A DNA stretch of 64,000 bases from Cepaea nemoralis (Eukaryota; Mollusca; Gastropoda; Stylommatophora; Helicidae), in contig JACEFZ010017415.1 in assembly GCA_014155875.1 (NCBI GenBank), positions 291,001-355,000 on the forward strand, given 5' to 3'. Under the pieces are notes generated by a model that was not told the DNA's origin, searched no databases, and saw only the letters and a program-made list of their open reading frames with translations. Shown here piece after piece: positions 35,779-47,310 of the stretch. A program made the translations under genes and the position numbers. Each line of letters opens with the position of its first letter. Position 1 is the first letter of the stretch.

Positions 35779-36535
35779 CAGTGGTTCCCAAGCTTTTCAA
35801 GCAGAGGGCCATTTCTACTATTTTCGGTAGTTAAGCGGGCCACAGCGTTATAAAATTATAAAAGTCGTGCAATATCATTCTTACCTTTCTTAACTTTCGT
35901 CAACAAAATTCTAAAACTTTAAAGACAGTCAGTGTACTCTGCGGTCATTTTTTGGTTTAAAATCAAAAGTTAATTTAACAATAAATTTTAAATCAGTTCC
36001 GAAAATCGCTATTAATGTAATTAGTTTACAATTGTAACTGTTCTTCATAATCAGTTACTTAAGTTAAGATGCCAGTTTATCAATGTCTGGGTACAAATCT
36101 GTTGTGCCCAAAGTCATAAGCGCAGCTAGGTTACTGTCGGTGAGTCTGGAACGTAACTTGTTTTTTTTATAACAGCCATTGCGGAAAATGACTGCTCGCA
36201 TCTATAAGTCGAACCAAAGCGACAAATGTATCTCTGAGCGAATGAACACAAGTGTTCAAATTGTTCGACAGACAATAGTCGCCAGAATGAAATCGTATGA
36301 TCAGCTGAAGGTTGCGAACTGAACCGACGCATTCGATAATATCTGAACATAACAACCACGAGCAGAGTAAATTATTGCACGCGGATGGGAAGCTCCGAGT
36401 GCATTTTTTGAAATTATTAAAATATATTATTTTAAATAACGAGGCCTTGCGTGCCACTTACTAACATCTGGCGTGCCACTTACTAACATTTGGCGGGCCA
36501 CAAGTGGCCCGCGGGCCGTGGTGTGGGAACCTCTG
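35779..36535 (-). mobile_element. hAT element, 757 bp, with 8-bp target duplication
   Basis: Ends cagtggttcccaagc and (reverse complement of the right end) cagaggttcccacac form imperfect CAG-type inverted repeats. Flanks ttgtacag (35771-35778) and ttctacag (36536-36543) agree at 7 of 8. 'gcgggccac' motifs lie near both ends. Inside is a decayed transposase C-terminus on the minus strand. Too short to be autonomous. The DNA from 36544 to 36841 is unassigned, with a C-tract at 36762-36777. Confidence 0.85.
36070..36260 (-). pseudogene. hAT transposase C-terminal fragment (ZBED/SCAND3-like)
   Basis: FGSTYRCEQSFSAM is the hAT dimerisation signature seen in ZBED/SCAND3-type transposases (FGSTY-CEQ-FS-M). 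After a frameshift it continues LTDSNLAALMTLGTTDLYPD and IDKLAS, the usual extreme C-terminus. All upstream catalytic sequence is absent. It lies inside the 757-bp hAT element in the same orientation. Confidence 0.75.
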
Positions 36536-36841
36536 TTCTACAGTGATTACATTCAGGCATACTGACTTGTTTCACAAGTAAAGTATGATCTTGGTCTATG
36601 ATATCACAATGAAACAAATCAGTGTAGCAACGCTCCCCAACACTTCTCTGTTTCAGTCCGCAGGTCGTTATTGTCCTTCTGTTGTTTGTGGTTTGCACTC
36701 TGTTGTTAAGGCGATCCTGGAAACAGATGCATAAATGCAGTCTGGCCCAGAGTGCAGAGACCACCCCCCCCCCCCCCAATCTCCCCTCTCAAAATGGCGT
36801 GGCCAAGCTGTGTGAGTCCATTGCACATATCACATCTTTAC

Positions 36842-38210
36842 TATAAATATACCTTATCACACAGACCATAAATCAGTCGTTGCAACAATAAGAACCATCA
36901 GAAGAAGAAAGCAAAGGCCAGGAAAATGCAAGCCATGCGAATCAGTGAACTTAAAAAACCTCAAAGACGAGGCAGTGAGTGAAAATTATGAGAAAGAATT
37001 AACTGAAATCCTTGTAAAATTACCTATAGAAAGAAATAGAGTGAAAGAAGAATGGGAGATGTTCAAATCAAGCATTTTAAATACTGCTGCAAAAATAACA
37101 TTTAGAACCACGAAAAACGGGGGGGGGGGGGGGGGGGGGGGATAAAAAAAATAACAAGTTGGTGGAACGCAGAGGTAAAGAAAGCTGTAAAAGACAAAAA
37201 TTAACAATATAAAAAGTGGTTGCATAGAATATAGAATAGCGAGAAGACGTGAACAGAATAGAAAAGAGAGAATAACAAAAAGACTGGGAGGAGTATGGAG
37301 AAACCCTAAATAAACACTACAAAGAGGCAACTAGAAACTTCTATCTACAAAAAGATAAGTGCAATGAGAACCAGAGGAGAACCCTTTGACCCAACTGAAA
37401 TAGGAAAATGGAGAACCAATAAGTGAACAAAACAAATCCTAATAAGATGAACCAGTCATCAGATGTCACAGGAATTCAAGAAACCGACATAGAAGCCACT
37501 GAAGAAATAGAACCAGACATACTGAAAGAGGAAATTATAGAAGCCGTCAGGACAGCCCAATTGAACAAATCACCAGGATAAGACGAAATACCAAATGAAC
37601 TAATTAAAGCAGCAAAAGAAGTAGGAACAGCATGGCTACATAGACTATTCAACCATGTTTGGGTAGAACAACAGACACCACGAGACTGGGGAAACGCCAT
37701 AGTTATCCAAATTTGGAAAAACAAAGGCAGCAAAAGAGACTGCACACAATACAGAGGCATTTCCCCCTTGAGTCATACTGGGAAAATATTTTGCAAAATT
37801 CTTGAGAAAAGAAAAATGAGAAAAGAAATGAGATTCCTGAGAAGAATACTGATTGCATCAAGAAAAGATAAGATCAGAAATGAAGAAATCAGGACTTAAA
37901 TGGGGGTTATAGCTGCGCTAGATTGTATTATAAGGCAGCAATTCAAATGGTTTGGCCATGCAAATAGGTTACCAACTAACAGTATACCACAACAAGCAAT
38001 GATGTACAGACCAGAGGGAAGCAGAGAAAGAGGCCGGCCATGTAAACGATGGACGCAGGGAATAACAGAGTCCATGGGAATATCGATACATGAAGCTCAT
38101 AAGTGGGCACTATCCAGCTCAGCTGTTTATACTTCACCTCGACACCACAAGGTGCAAGAGGAACATGATAAGATGAGATACCTTACCAGGATAACAAGAA
38201 AGAGTGTATG
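36842..38210 (+). pseudogene. RTE/jockey-like non-LTR element: endonuclease end, linker, partial RT
   Basis: IPYHTDHKSVVATIRTIRRR contains the TDH motif that ends the endonuclease. NLKNLKDEAVSENYEKELTE, VKEEWEMFKSSILNTAAKI and (after a G23 tract at 37119-37141) TSWWNAEVKKAVKDK form the linker. VRTAQLNKSPG and DEIPNELIKAAKEVG, then RDWGNAIVIQIWKNKGSKRD and CTQYRGISPLSHTGKIFCKI are RT fingers motifs. The RT palm with YADD is deleted at about 37820-37895. QFKWFGHANRLPTNSIPQQ and SRERGRPCKRWTQG close the C-terminus. Stops and frameshifts throughout. This is a different family from the copies at 27-33 kb. Confidence 0.82.
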
Positions 38211-38557
38211 ATCTGCAAGTCTCAGCCATTAATAATTACAGACATTTGCTCTACAATACGTGGGCACCTCGTGTATGTGTGTGTGTGTGTGGGGGGGGGG
38301 GGGGGGCTTTCAGCTGGAGTACCACGTGGTAGCGAGCTCACGTATTCTGACAACGTAAATCCGTCTAAAGAGTGAGGTCGTAGTCACAAGCCACGTTGAA
38401 AATAAACCAGGCAGGGGAACTGGAAACAGACCGAGAGCCCTTCCGACAGGCCGTGGTGAGAGCGAAACCCTGCCAGGAAGTTGCTATATGAAGGTGAATG
38501 TGTTCACACACATGTCTGGTCACGGACAACATCCACTGGTTTCCATGTGCGGTTCTA

Positions 38558-39785
38558 CGATGGTGAGTCAATAAGTAAGTCACACAGTTCTGTGGGATGG
38601 CAGGTAAATGTAGTTGGTGTTTTCTACAGGTGTCATTAGGTGACAGCAACATTGAACTTTTCCCGTTCGCCAGGTGGCGCTATGTATCGCATGCGCAGAG
38701 CATAAACAAAATGGAGACTGTACTTACGGAGTGTACAACCAAAGAGCAACGTACTGTTGTGCATTTTGTGTGTGCAAAAGGGCTGCCTGCAAAGGACATT
38801 TATACGGAAATGCTTCTTGTTTATGCTGACAAATGTTTGTCCTGTATAGCGGTGCATAGCTGGGTAAAAAATTTTTCTCAAGGACGCTCTAAAATTGTTG
38901 ATGAAATCCGATCTGGTCGTCCTGTTGAGATTGCAACAGAAGCATCCGTGCAGCGGGTGGAGGAGACGATTAGATGTGACAGGCGAGTAACGATAGACTG
39001 CAGCATCTGCAATAGTGTGCTCACATGGTTCAGAATACAGCATAATGCATGATCGATTGAAATTTAAGAAAGTGCGCTCAAGGTGGGTACCCAGACAATT
39101 GGAGGAGGAACACAAACTGAACCGATTTGGCCTGTCCTTGCATCATCTCTGTCGATACGAAGATGAAGGAGAAGACATGCTGAACAGGATTGTTACTGGG
39201 GACGAATCATAGGTGCATCACTACCAGCCCGAATCAAAGCATGCTTCAGTGCAATGGAAACATCCCTCTTCACCGTGTGTCCAAAAATTCAAGGTTAATT
39301 CAATGTGAATTCTGGATCGTACTGTGAAGTTCTATCGATGCTTCAAGATGCACTTCGAAGAAAACGTGCAGGACTGCTGACTAGAGGAGTGTTGATCTTC
39401 ATGACAATGCCAGACCACATACGGCTCGATTAACTCAGGAGAAAATTAACCAACTAAGGTGGGAAGTTCTGGAACATCCACCTTAGTCCCTAGCGATTTC
39501 CACCCTTTTCGTCCACTAAAAATCCACCTTGGCGGGAGACATTTCGTGAATGACGCCGAAGTTGAATGTGAAGTGAAAACTTGATTTAGAAAACAGAGCA
39601 CGCAGTTCTTTGCAGCCGGTTTGGGAGAAATGATAAAACAATGGGATAAGTGCATCAAAGTTGGTGGAAATTGTGTTGAGAAATAAAGGGACAATGTATG
39701 TATACAATTAAACTGATTTCAATTTGTTATCATATTTAGTTATTTTTCTACAGCCATTTGTGACTTACTTATTGACTTCTCCTCG
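38558..39785 (+). mobile_element. mariner-type transposon, 1228 bp, full length but dead
   Basis: TA lies on both sides (38556-38557, 39786-39787). Left end cgatggtgagtcaataagta; the right end reversed reads cgaggagaagtcaataagta, then agtcaca in both. The length is typical for mariner. Between the ends is a broken transposase in the plus orientation. Confidence 0.9.
38711..39690 (+). pseudogene. mariner transposase pseudogene
   Basis: Starts METVLTECTTKEQRTVVHFV; an N-terminal helix-turn-helix region continues with VHSWVKNFSQGRSKIVDEIR and SGRPVEIATE. A deletion follows: homology jumps to VRSRWVPRQLEEEHKLNRFG. The first catalytic motif is NRIVTGDES (GDE), then a stop where Trp is expected. 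The second is HDNARPHTARLTQEKINQL; the third (normally SPDLAPSDFHLF) is shifted and partly readable as PSDFHPFRPLKIHLGGRHF. Many stops and frameshifts, so no active enzyme. Confidence 0.87.
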
Positions 39786-39944
39786 TAGATACAGTTCAGC
39801 ATCGAGAGGGAACGTAAATAGGCCACAGAGAAATAAATATGTTACATTGAAACAAACACCGTGGGGATAACATATTCCGCACATTCGGACAATAATAGTG
39901 ACAACATGTTCCAGGTATGTCGGCCAATGTATGAACTTGTTCAC

Positions 39945-40060
39945 TTCATGAACTCTGCAGTATGGGCCTGACGAAATGCTGCGATACATGCCAGGCAATA
40001 AATCGTGCACTTTTGTTTGTGGCTTTTGTGTTCAAGTACACCAAGGGAATTAACTGTTTT
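39945..40060 (+). mobile_element. Penelope-like terminal sequence remnant
   Basis: cctgacgaaatgctgcgata, catgccaggcaataaatcgt, gcacttttgtttgtggcttt aligns with the minus strand of 58905-58995, which follows a Penelope GIY-YIG remnant. CTGACGA is a permissible hammerhead 5' core, but the second core box reads GATA here. Confidence 0.5.
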
Positions 40061-40682
40061 GAAATTCCAATAAACAAAGTTCATCACCGGGGAATACACA
40101 ACCGAAGAACAAATCTACAATGGAAATCAACTGACTTGGGAGAAAGGTCACAGTGCACTCAGATATGATGGACATAAACACACAAACTCAGACCAGCATG
40201 ACAACGTCTACTGTACGTGCTGACTGCAGACTGAAAACGCAATGGGTCCCCCTGGGTGAATACATAAGCCAATCAAAAACCACTGACTGACTTTGCCAAC
40301 ATCAGCTATGCTTTACAGACACTCGTCTGTGTAAAGGGTTGCTGTATATTGTAATGTCTCACTGGCTGACTCACACTGTCGTGACAACCCATCGGCTCAA
40401 TGAAGTAAAGGGGAGAGATACATTTACAGTACACAGCGTGGATAGAGGCGGCGCGGAATGCTAGTCTTTACATACACTAGATCAGGGCATAATGATCAGA
40501 TCTGCTCCTGGCCACTGTCCCAACAGAGACAGCACTATATGTGCTGGCTACCTGGTTGGGTCGATGCCACAGACTGTTGTGCTGATCAGAAGTAGTACCA
40601 AGCACTATTCTACCATGGCGTAGTTTGCCATGTAGTTTGATATACAAGAATCATATGCGGATAACCGTAGTTGTGTGCACTT
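40061..40682. other. Unassigned unique sequence
   Basis: Nothing recognised. Confidence 0.5.
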
Positions 40683-43098
40683 GGACAGTCTATAAACGAA
40701 ACATTGTCATACAGATAATTTGTGTCTAGCATGCTTACAGAGTGAACAGTAGATAAACGACATATTGTTATACATGTAACTTGTGTCTAGAATGCTTACA
40801 GAGTGAACAGTAGATAAACGACATATTGTTATACATGTAACTTGTGTCTAGCATGCTTACAGAGTGAACAATAGATAAACGACATATTGTTATACAGATA
40901 ACTTGTGTCTAGCATACTTACAGAGTGAACAGTATATAAACGACATATTGTTATACAGATAACTTGTGTCTAGCATGCTTACAGAGTGAACAGTATATAA
41001 ACGACATATTGTATACAGATAACTTGTGTATAGCATGCTTACAGAGTGAACAGTAGATAAACGACATATTGTTATACATGTAACTTGTGTCTAGCATGCT
41101 TACAGAGTGAACAGTAGATAAACGACACATTGTTATACAGATAACTTGTATCTAGCATGCTTACAGAGTGAACAGTATATAAACGACATATTGTTATACA
41201 TGTAACTTGTGTCTAGCATGCTTACAGAGTGAACAGTATATAAACGACACATTGTTATACATGTAACTTGTGTCTAGCATGCTTACAGAGTGAACAATAG
41301 ATAAACGACATATTGTTATACAGATAACTTGTGTCTAGCATACTTACAGAGTGAACAGTATATAAACGACATATTGTTATACAGATAACTTGTGTCTAGC
41401 ATACTTACAGAGTCAACAGTATATAAACGACATATTGTTATACAGATAACTTGTGTCTAGCATGCTTACAGAGTGAACAGTATATAAACGACATATTGTA
41501 TACAGATAACTTGTGTATAGCATGCTTACAGAGTGAACAGTAGATAAACGACATATTGTTATATATGTAACTTGTGTCTAGCATGCTTACAGAGTGAACA
41601 GTAGATAAACGACACATTGTTATACAGATAACTTGTATCTAGCCTGCTTACAGAGTGAACAGTATATAAACGACATATTGTTATACATGTAACTTGTGTA
41701 TAGCATGCTTACAGAGTGAACAGTAGATAAACGACATATTGTTATACATGTAACTTGTATCTAGCATGCTTACAGAGTGAACAGTAGATAAACGACACAT
41801 TGTTATACAGATAACTTGTATCTAGCATGCTTACAGAGTGAACAGTATATAAACGACATATTGTTATACAGATAACTTGTGTCTAGCATGCTTACAGAGT
41901 GAACAGTATATAAACGACATATTGTTATACAGATAACTTGTATCTAGCATGCTTACAGAGTGAACAGTATATAAACGACATATTGTTATACAGATAACTT
42001 GTATCTAGCATGCTTACAGAGTGAACAGTATATAAACGACATATTGTTATACAGATAACTTGTATCTAGCATGCCTACAGAGTGAACAGTAGATAAACGA
42101 CATATTGTTATACAGATAACTTGTATCTAGCATGCTTCCAGAGTGAACAGTAGATAAACGACATATTGTTATACAGATAACTTGTATCTAGCATGCTTAC
42201 AGAGTGAACAGAATATAAACTACATATTGTTATACAGATAACTTGTATCTAGCATGCTTACAGAGTGAACAGTAGATAAACGACATATTGTTATACAGAT
42301 AACTTGTATCTAGCATGCTTACAGAGTGAACAGAATATAAACTACATATTGTTATACAGATAACTTGTATCTAGCATGCTTACAGAGTGAACAGTATTTA
42401 AAAAACATATTGTTATACAGATAACTTGTATCTAGCATGCCTACAGAGTGAACAGTAGATAAACGACATATTGTTATACAGATAACTTGTATCTAGCATG
42501 CTTCCAGAGTGAACAGTAGATAAACGACATATTGTTATACAGATAACTTGTATCTAGCATGCTTACAGAGTGAACAGAATATAAACTACATATTGTTATA
42601 CAGATAACTTGTATCTAGCATGCTTACAGAGTGAACAGTAGATAAACGACATATTGTTATACAGATAACTTGTATCTAGCATGCTTACAGAGTGAACAGA
42701 ATATAAACTACATATTGTTATACAGATAACTTGTATCTAGCATGCTTACAGAGTGAACAGTAGATAAACGACATATTGTTATACAGATAACTTGTATCTA
42801 GCATGCTTACAGAGTGAACAGAATATAAACTACATATTGTTATACAGATAACTTGTATCTAGCATGCTTACAGAGTGAACAGTATTTAAAAAACATATTG
42901 TTATACAGATAACTTGTATCTAGCATGCTTACAGAGTGAACAGTAGATAAACGACATATTGTTATACAGATAACTTGTATCTAGCATGCTTACAGAGTGA
43001 ACAGAATATAAACTACATATTGTTATACAGATAACTTGTGTCTAGCATGCTTACAGAGTGAACAGTATTTAAAAAACATATTGTTATACAGATTACAT
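40683..43098. repeat. 61-bp satellite, about 40 copies, with higher-order blocks
   Basis: Unit acagagtgaacagtatataa, acgacatattgttatacaga, taacttgtgtctagcatgct, t. From about 42.2 kb two forms alternate (gtagataaacgacat and gaatataaactacat), giving a 122-bp period. Earlier copies use other variant strings (catgtaac/cagataac, tagcatac), so the array expanded in blocks. Confidence 0.96.
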
Positions 43099-43121
43099 GC
43101 CTACAGGTAAAGAGTGAACAC

Positions 43122-43150
43122 AGTATCATCATCATCATCATCATCATCAG
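43122..43150. repeat. (ATC)n microsatellite
   Basis: About nine atc triplets. Confidence 0.95.
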
Positions 43151-43230
43151 GTGTCATGCCAATAACGTGTTGTGCCGTACAAGAGGAAGAGGAAGGGGGA
43201 GAGGGCGAGGGGGGAGGTGGGGAGGAGCAG

Positions 43231-43332
43231 GAAGAAGAAGAAGAAGAAGAAGAAGAAGAAGAAGAAGAAGAAGAAGAAGAAGAAGAAGAAGAAGAAGAAG
43301 AAGAAGAAGAAGAAGAAGAAGAAGAAGAAGAA
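43231..43332. repeat. (GAA)34 microsatellite, 102 bp
   Basis: Uninterrupted GAA triplets preceded by G/A-rich DNA from 43180: a 150-bp purine-only stretch with few exceptions on the plus strand. Confidence 0.98.
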
Positions 43333-44699
43333 TGTAACGTGCGTGTGTTTAAGAACAACTGGAGTGAATGTACTAGCTAAGAATTGTTTAATATTATCAT
43401 AGTTAACTGGGTCAGAGAATATGCATATGTGAGACTAGGAGGGTTAATCATAATCTTCAACAAAATGGGGTAATCCCAGACAAGGTGATGGTTAAGGCAC
43501 GTAAACATAAATATAAATCATCAGCAAATGGGGGAAGCCTCTAAACAACTGGTTAGGATATCACATACTTGTCTAGATTAAAATCACCGGTGGGAAGGTG
43601 AATAGTGCTAGTCGACGAAGAAACAAAGGAAAATTCTAAATGTAATTTTCATGGGAACTGATAAGTGGGATCAGGGTTAAATGGTGTTTCTTGGGAGGTC
43701 CCGGGAAAAGTGAATAAAAGAGAAGTCTGGGCAAATTATGGGAGTTGAGTTGTGGTGGAGTAGGGACAACTTCGCCTGGTGGCTCACAGACAAGTGGAGT
43801 TCTGAGGCTTAGCAAGTTATTCAGTGTATGGGCTGAGGGAGAAATCTCAGCCAGGCATTCAGTGAGTTTGGACACGGGAAATAGTCCAAGGCAATTCAGT
43901 GTTTGGAGCTAAGTCTAAAAAGAAGAGACTCAGCGGAGGTGGTAAGATTCACGGACGGAGAAGAGTCCGTAATAGTGTATTCTGCGAAGCCAGTAGACTG
44001 CAATAGTGTGGTTGCGGGAGCTTACTGTGTTATATTCTATTCTGAGTGTGTTGGACATGGGCTTATGCAACCTACATAGATTTCACTGTTGAAGTTTCCC
44101 GAAGAGTGTTATAGCATCGAGTTTGTTTCGAATTAAAATATTATGTGTTCTATATTGATTCATCGTTGTTGAGCAGTCGTCTGACACAATATTCACATTG
44201 ACATCCTCTAGACACAACCACAGCCACATCTATCTGTCATAACCTTGTGACAAAGAAGGAGAAAAAATCAGCATCATCGTGCCTTCTCATCCTGCCTTCT
44301 ACCTGTGCCTGTCATTGCTAGTGGCTGTATTTCTCAAAGACTAGTCAGTGTCCACAGAGAGGGAAGCGAGCACGCTTCACAGGGAGGACTGGCAAACACG
44401 CATCAATGTTAACACCCCCACCCTGCTACAAGCATATACAACTTGTCTGTGGATAGCATCAACCCAAAGACGCAGTTTCTCAAACAGCAATGTCTGGTTA
44501 AAATGTGCCGACATGCACAGATCAACATACTGTTTACAGGACGACAATGCCTCACCAGATAACGTATGTTTCAGATAAGATTAATAGTACGAAACCCTAC
44601 AAAGTCCCACCACCTCACACATATCGACTAGTACGTGCACACACAACCTTGATAACACTGTGTATGCATTATAACGATAAGGTGACATAAAGCACGAGT
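43333..44699. other. Unassigned unique sequence
   Basis: About 1.4 kb without a recognisable gene. Short ORFs at 43636-43875 (minus) and 44348-44690 (plus) have no motif or splice context that I can support. Confidence 0.45.
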
Positions 44700-44850
44700 A
44701 TAGAAGTCGACCAATAAGTGATAAATAGCATATCTTCGATAAGTGATAAATAAAATATCTTATATAAGTGATAAACTGCATAACTTCAATAAGTGATAGT
44801 AATAAATAACGTATCTTCGACAAGAAATAACTATATATAAGTGTGTTTCA
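44700..44850. repeat. Degenerate AT-rich tandem repeat, about 5 copies
   Basis: Imperfect units of about 25-35 bp around ataagtgataaatagcatat and cttcga. One more unit (taagtgataaatagtacatc) lies at 45863-45885, on the far side of the non-LTR insertion, so the element landed in this repeat. Confidence 0.75.
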
Positions 44851-44921
44851 TAAGTTAGTTAGTTAGTCGACAAATCAACCTCATTGCACATCGAACCATT
44901 CAGTCCATAAGTGCTCAGATC

Positions 44922-44924
<3 letters not shown>

Positions 44925-45007
<83 letters not shown>
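44925..45007. repeat. (AT)n microsatellite, about 83 bp
   Basis: Uninterrupted AT dinucleotides between the RNase H end and the 3' block of the retroelement. Confidence 0.98.
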
Positions 45008-45015
<8 letters not shown>

Positions 45016-45018
45016 TGA

Positions 45019-45732
45019 TCAGTACATCTCGCAGCGACTAATGACACCAGTTCTGTGTTGGTTGATTAATTTTCTTTGGCTTCCCGCATGGTGTTCTTGT
45101 TTGGCTACACCTCTTTTAACTTGCTGTTCTCGCAGTCTGACCATGGTTGTATATTCACAGTCATCACTTGGTTCTCGAAAACGACTTACTTCTCGTAGAG
45201 CATTCAGAATGTGAGCCTGATCCATGGCTCGTCCGCACTCCACAGTAGCCTTACCAGCAAGCCTGTCAGCCTATTCATTTCCTTGGACACCATGCCTTGG
45301 CATGAAAATGAAACTAATCTTCCCCGGCCGTGACCGCCCCAAAGACTACAACCACTGTCTTCGGGCCCACCCCATCGCTATCTTCCTGAGCATACTCATT
45401 GAGTCACTAAGGAAACATGCCCTAGTGAACATCTATGTCTCGAGCCAGGTAATTGCTTTACAAACTGCCTTGACTTTCATAGTCAGGCTACTTGTGGTCA
45501 AAGCAAAGGCACCAGAATCTTCCTTCATAATTCTCCATCCAGCTTGAGCCGTAAAGGCCCATGAACTTCTCACTCGTGGAACGACCGATTCATATGTGTA
45601 AATGATAGCATCACCCTCTAAATAGTTCTCGAAGATCAAAGCTTGTACTTCCGCCTCCATAACAGCCGGATTTTCTTGTCTGCATTTTCTGTCGAGTTGG
45701 ATGTACATAATTATGGTGGCACATGTACCCAC
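45019..45732 (-). pseudogene. Non-LTR RNase H domain, inactive
   Basis: IQLDRKCRQENPAVMEAEVQ, then IIYTYESVV where YxDGS is expected (Asp lost), WAFTAQAGWRIMKEDSGAFA, LTMKVKAVCKAITWLET (catalytic Glu replaced by Lys), and after frameshifts a disrupted [51 protein letters not shown]. Two of the four active-site positions are changed, so it is dead even apart from the frameshifts. Closely related to 52641-53342. Confidence 0.82.
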
Positions 45733-45907
45733 TCCTCGCCAGGTTCTAAGTCTTAAGTGAACACACCTGTTGAAGAATGTCTTCGGCTTGACCCATCCAC
45801 AACTTTCATCTTTTTAACCTGCTGCTCATCACCTTTTTAATTTCAGTATGCAGTGAATGTTGTAAGTGATAAATAGTACATCTCTACTAACAATTTATAC
45901 CTTTCCA

Positions 45908-46313
45908 GGGGGGCTGAGTGGTCTCGAGGTATGGTGTCCGCCTCGAGTGCTGGAGGTCCCGGGTTCAGGCCCCGGTGAGGACCGGGATTTATTTAAAAAA
46001 TCCACCTGGACTTCCAGTAATAAAATTTCCCCTGGTCTCTGGGTAGTGAGATCGGACGCCCGTGTGTATTGTTGCGCACGAAAAAAATCCCTTGGCGGTT
46101 GGAAATCGAAAAAGATTAGCATAACGGCGCTGCCCGGGCAAAATTTCGAGTGAAAAATCTACCCAAAGTATTTCAGGATCCTCGCCGATGCAACGGAGTT
46201 CGTGCATTGAGCTGAGTGTCTCCAGACTCAGGTTTGAGTTAGGAGGAAAACGGAGCACTTATGGGTTAAACCGTGAGCCGTGATGTTGATCCGACGACTA
46301 ATCTAAACTAAAC
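45908..46313 (+). mobile_element. SINE-D, 406 bp, perfect 12-bp target duplication
   Basis: tatacctttcca lies at 45896-45907 and 46314-46325. The head is tRNA-like with a long variable-arm layout: box A gggctgagtgg (45911-45921), box B ggttcaggccc (45962-45972). The body has no coding potential. The tail is (taaac)n-like (ctaaactaaac). This is the best-preserved SINE of the window and may be recent. Reverse transcription would come from a partner LINE; which one is unknown. Confidence 0.9.
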
Positions 46314-46325
46314 TATACCTTTCCA

Positions 46326-47089
46326 AACATGCCAGTGTTGCTAAATGGTAACAGAGGACATTGACTATATTCGAAATATTTCCTCTGAAGAAACAGAATT
46401 AGAAATGACGACATGCATGTACTGACTGCACAGCGAGATAACACCTACAACGCTGAGGGCATCTTCTGATAATGAAGTCTAATCAGCTACCGGTTTGTGT
46501 ATACAGCCGAAGAAGGCCACGGATCTAGAAGAAGGCCATTAATCATACGGATACACTATATCTAGGCTATACTATTCAATCGTATAAGGCAGCCCCGGTG
46601 ACTCCAGATGGAAAACCTGAAACGCCGGTACATGTAGGTCACACATGATGGCCTACATGTGGACAGATACTAGTTACATAGATAGAGGCAGTCTTAGGAC
46701 ATGCCGTCAGCGTGATCCGTGTTGGAGACGACACAGTCCAGGAACCGTGCTATATCTTTTGTTGCTATTTAACAGCGGAAGATTGTTTGTTTGTTGTTGT
46801 TTTTTTTTAAAGGGGGAGGGGGGATTTGGCAAATGCTATTAAACATCTACCACGAGAATGGAAGTTGAGGCTGTTCAGCCTCCCGAAGGTTGGAAGGCAA
46901 AACAGCCAGATGTGTTGATAACGAACTCACAGAATATGCTTCGGAAAGTGGACAATGGCATGTTCCCAGTGGAATGGCTGGCAAAGGACGGTGGTTACGA
47001 GCTCATGAACAGGTGTCAGACTAGCCGCTGCTGGCCCTCCGATTGGAGAGCTACTCAATCATCAAGGTGATGTGGTGAAGGCTCTCTGG
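46326..47089. other. Unassigned sequence
   Basis: No gene recognised. The ORF starting 46858 (MEVEAVQPPEGWKAKQPDVL) precedes an RNase H-like tail and could be decayed retroelement sequence; not called. Confidence 0.4.
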
Positions 47090-47310
47090 GATCAGGTGCA
47101 GGGTGCAGCTCGCTGGAAAGACTCTCAGAATGGAGTGCAGGGTCTACACGATACTCAAAGAGTTGATGAAAAGAAAGAAGAAAAGAAGACTTCGTCAAAC
47201 TGGTATAAGAATAATCGACATGGGAACTCTTCGCTGGCTTTTGAAGACGGGGACAGAGCATGTGTGGAAATGCCCCAAGTGCAACTAAATTCAGCATTCA
47301 GTTAGCGGAA
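47090..47310 (+). pseudogene. Non-LTR element C-terminal fragment (tentative)
   Basis: RLRQTGIRIIDMGTLRWLLK and TGTEHVWKCPKC align by eye with the end of the RNase H protein at 53.25-53.34 kb (RTGVVSSHTLWDLLRRGSEH, LWTE). The alignment is short; a zinc-binding tail is possible (CPKC). Confidence 0.4.

Larger units (their letters stand above)
44858..45862 (-). mobile_element. 5'-truncated RNase H-bearing non-LTR element with (ACTA)n tail
   Basis: From 45862 down: the RT end (SLHTEIKKV, MGQAEDILQQVCSL), the RNase H region, (AT)n at 44925-45007, then the 3' block ending in ctaactaactaac. It matches 52480-53345 over its coding part. 5' truncation and a simple-repeat tail are normal outcomes of target-primed reverse transcription. 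It is flanked by matching degenerate repeats. Confidence 0.82.

Noticed and set aside
43101..43380. Poly-Ser, poly-Glu and poly-Lys ORFs
   Set aside because: Translated (GAA)n in different frames.
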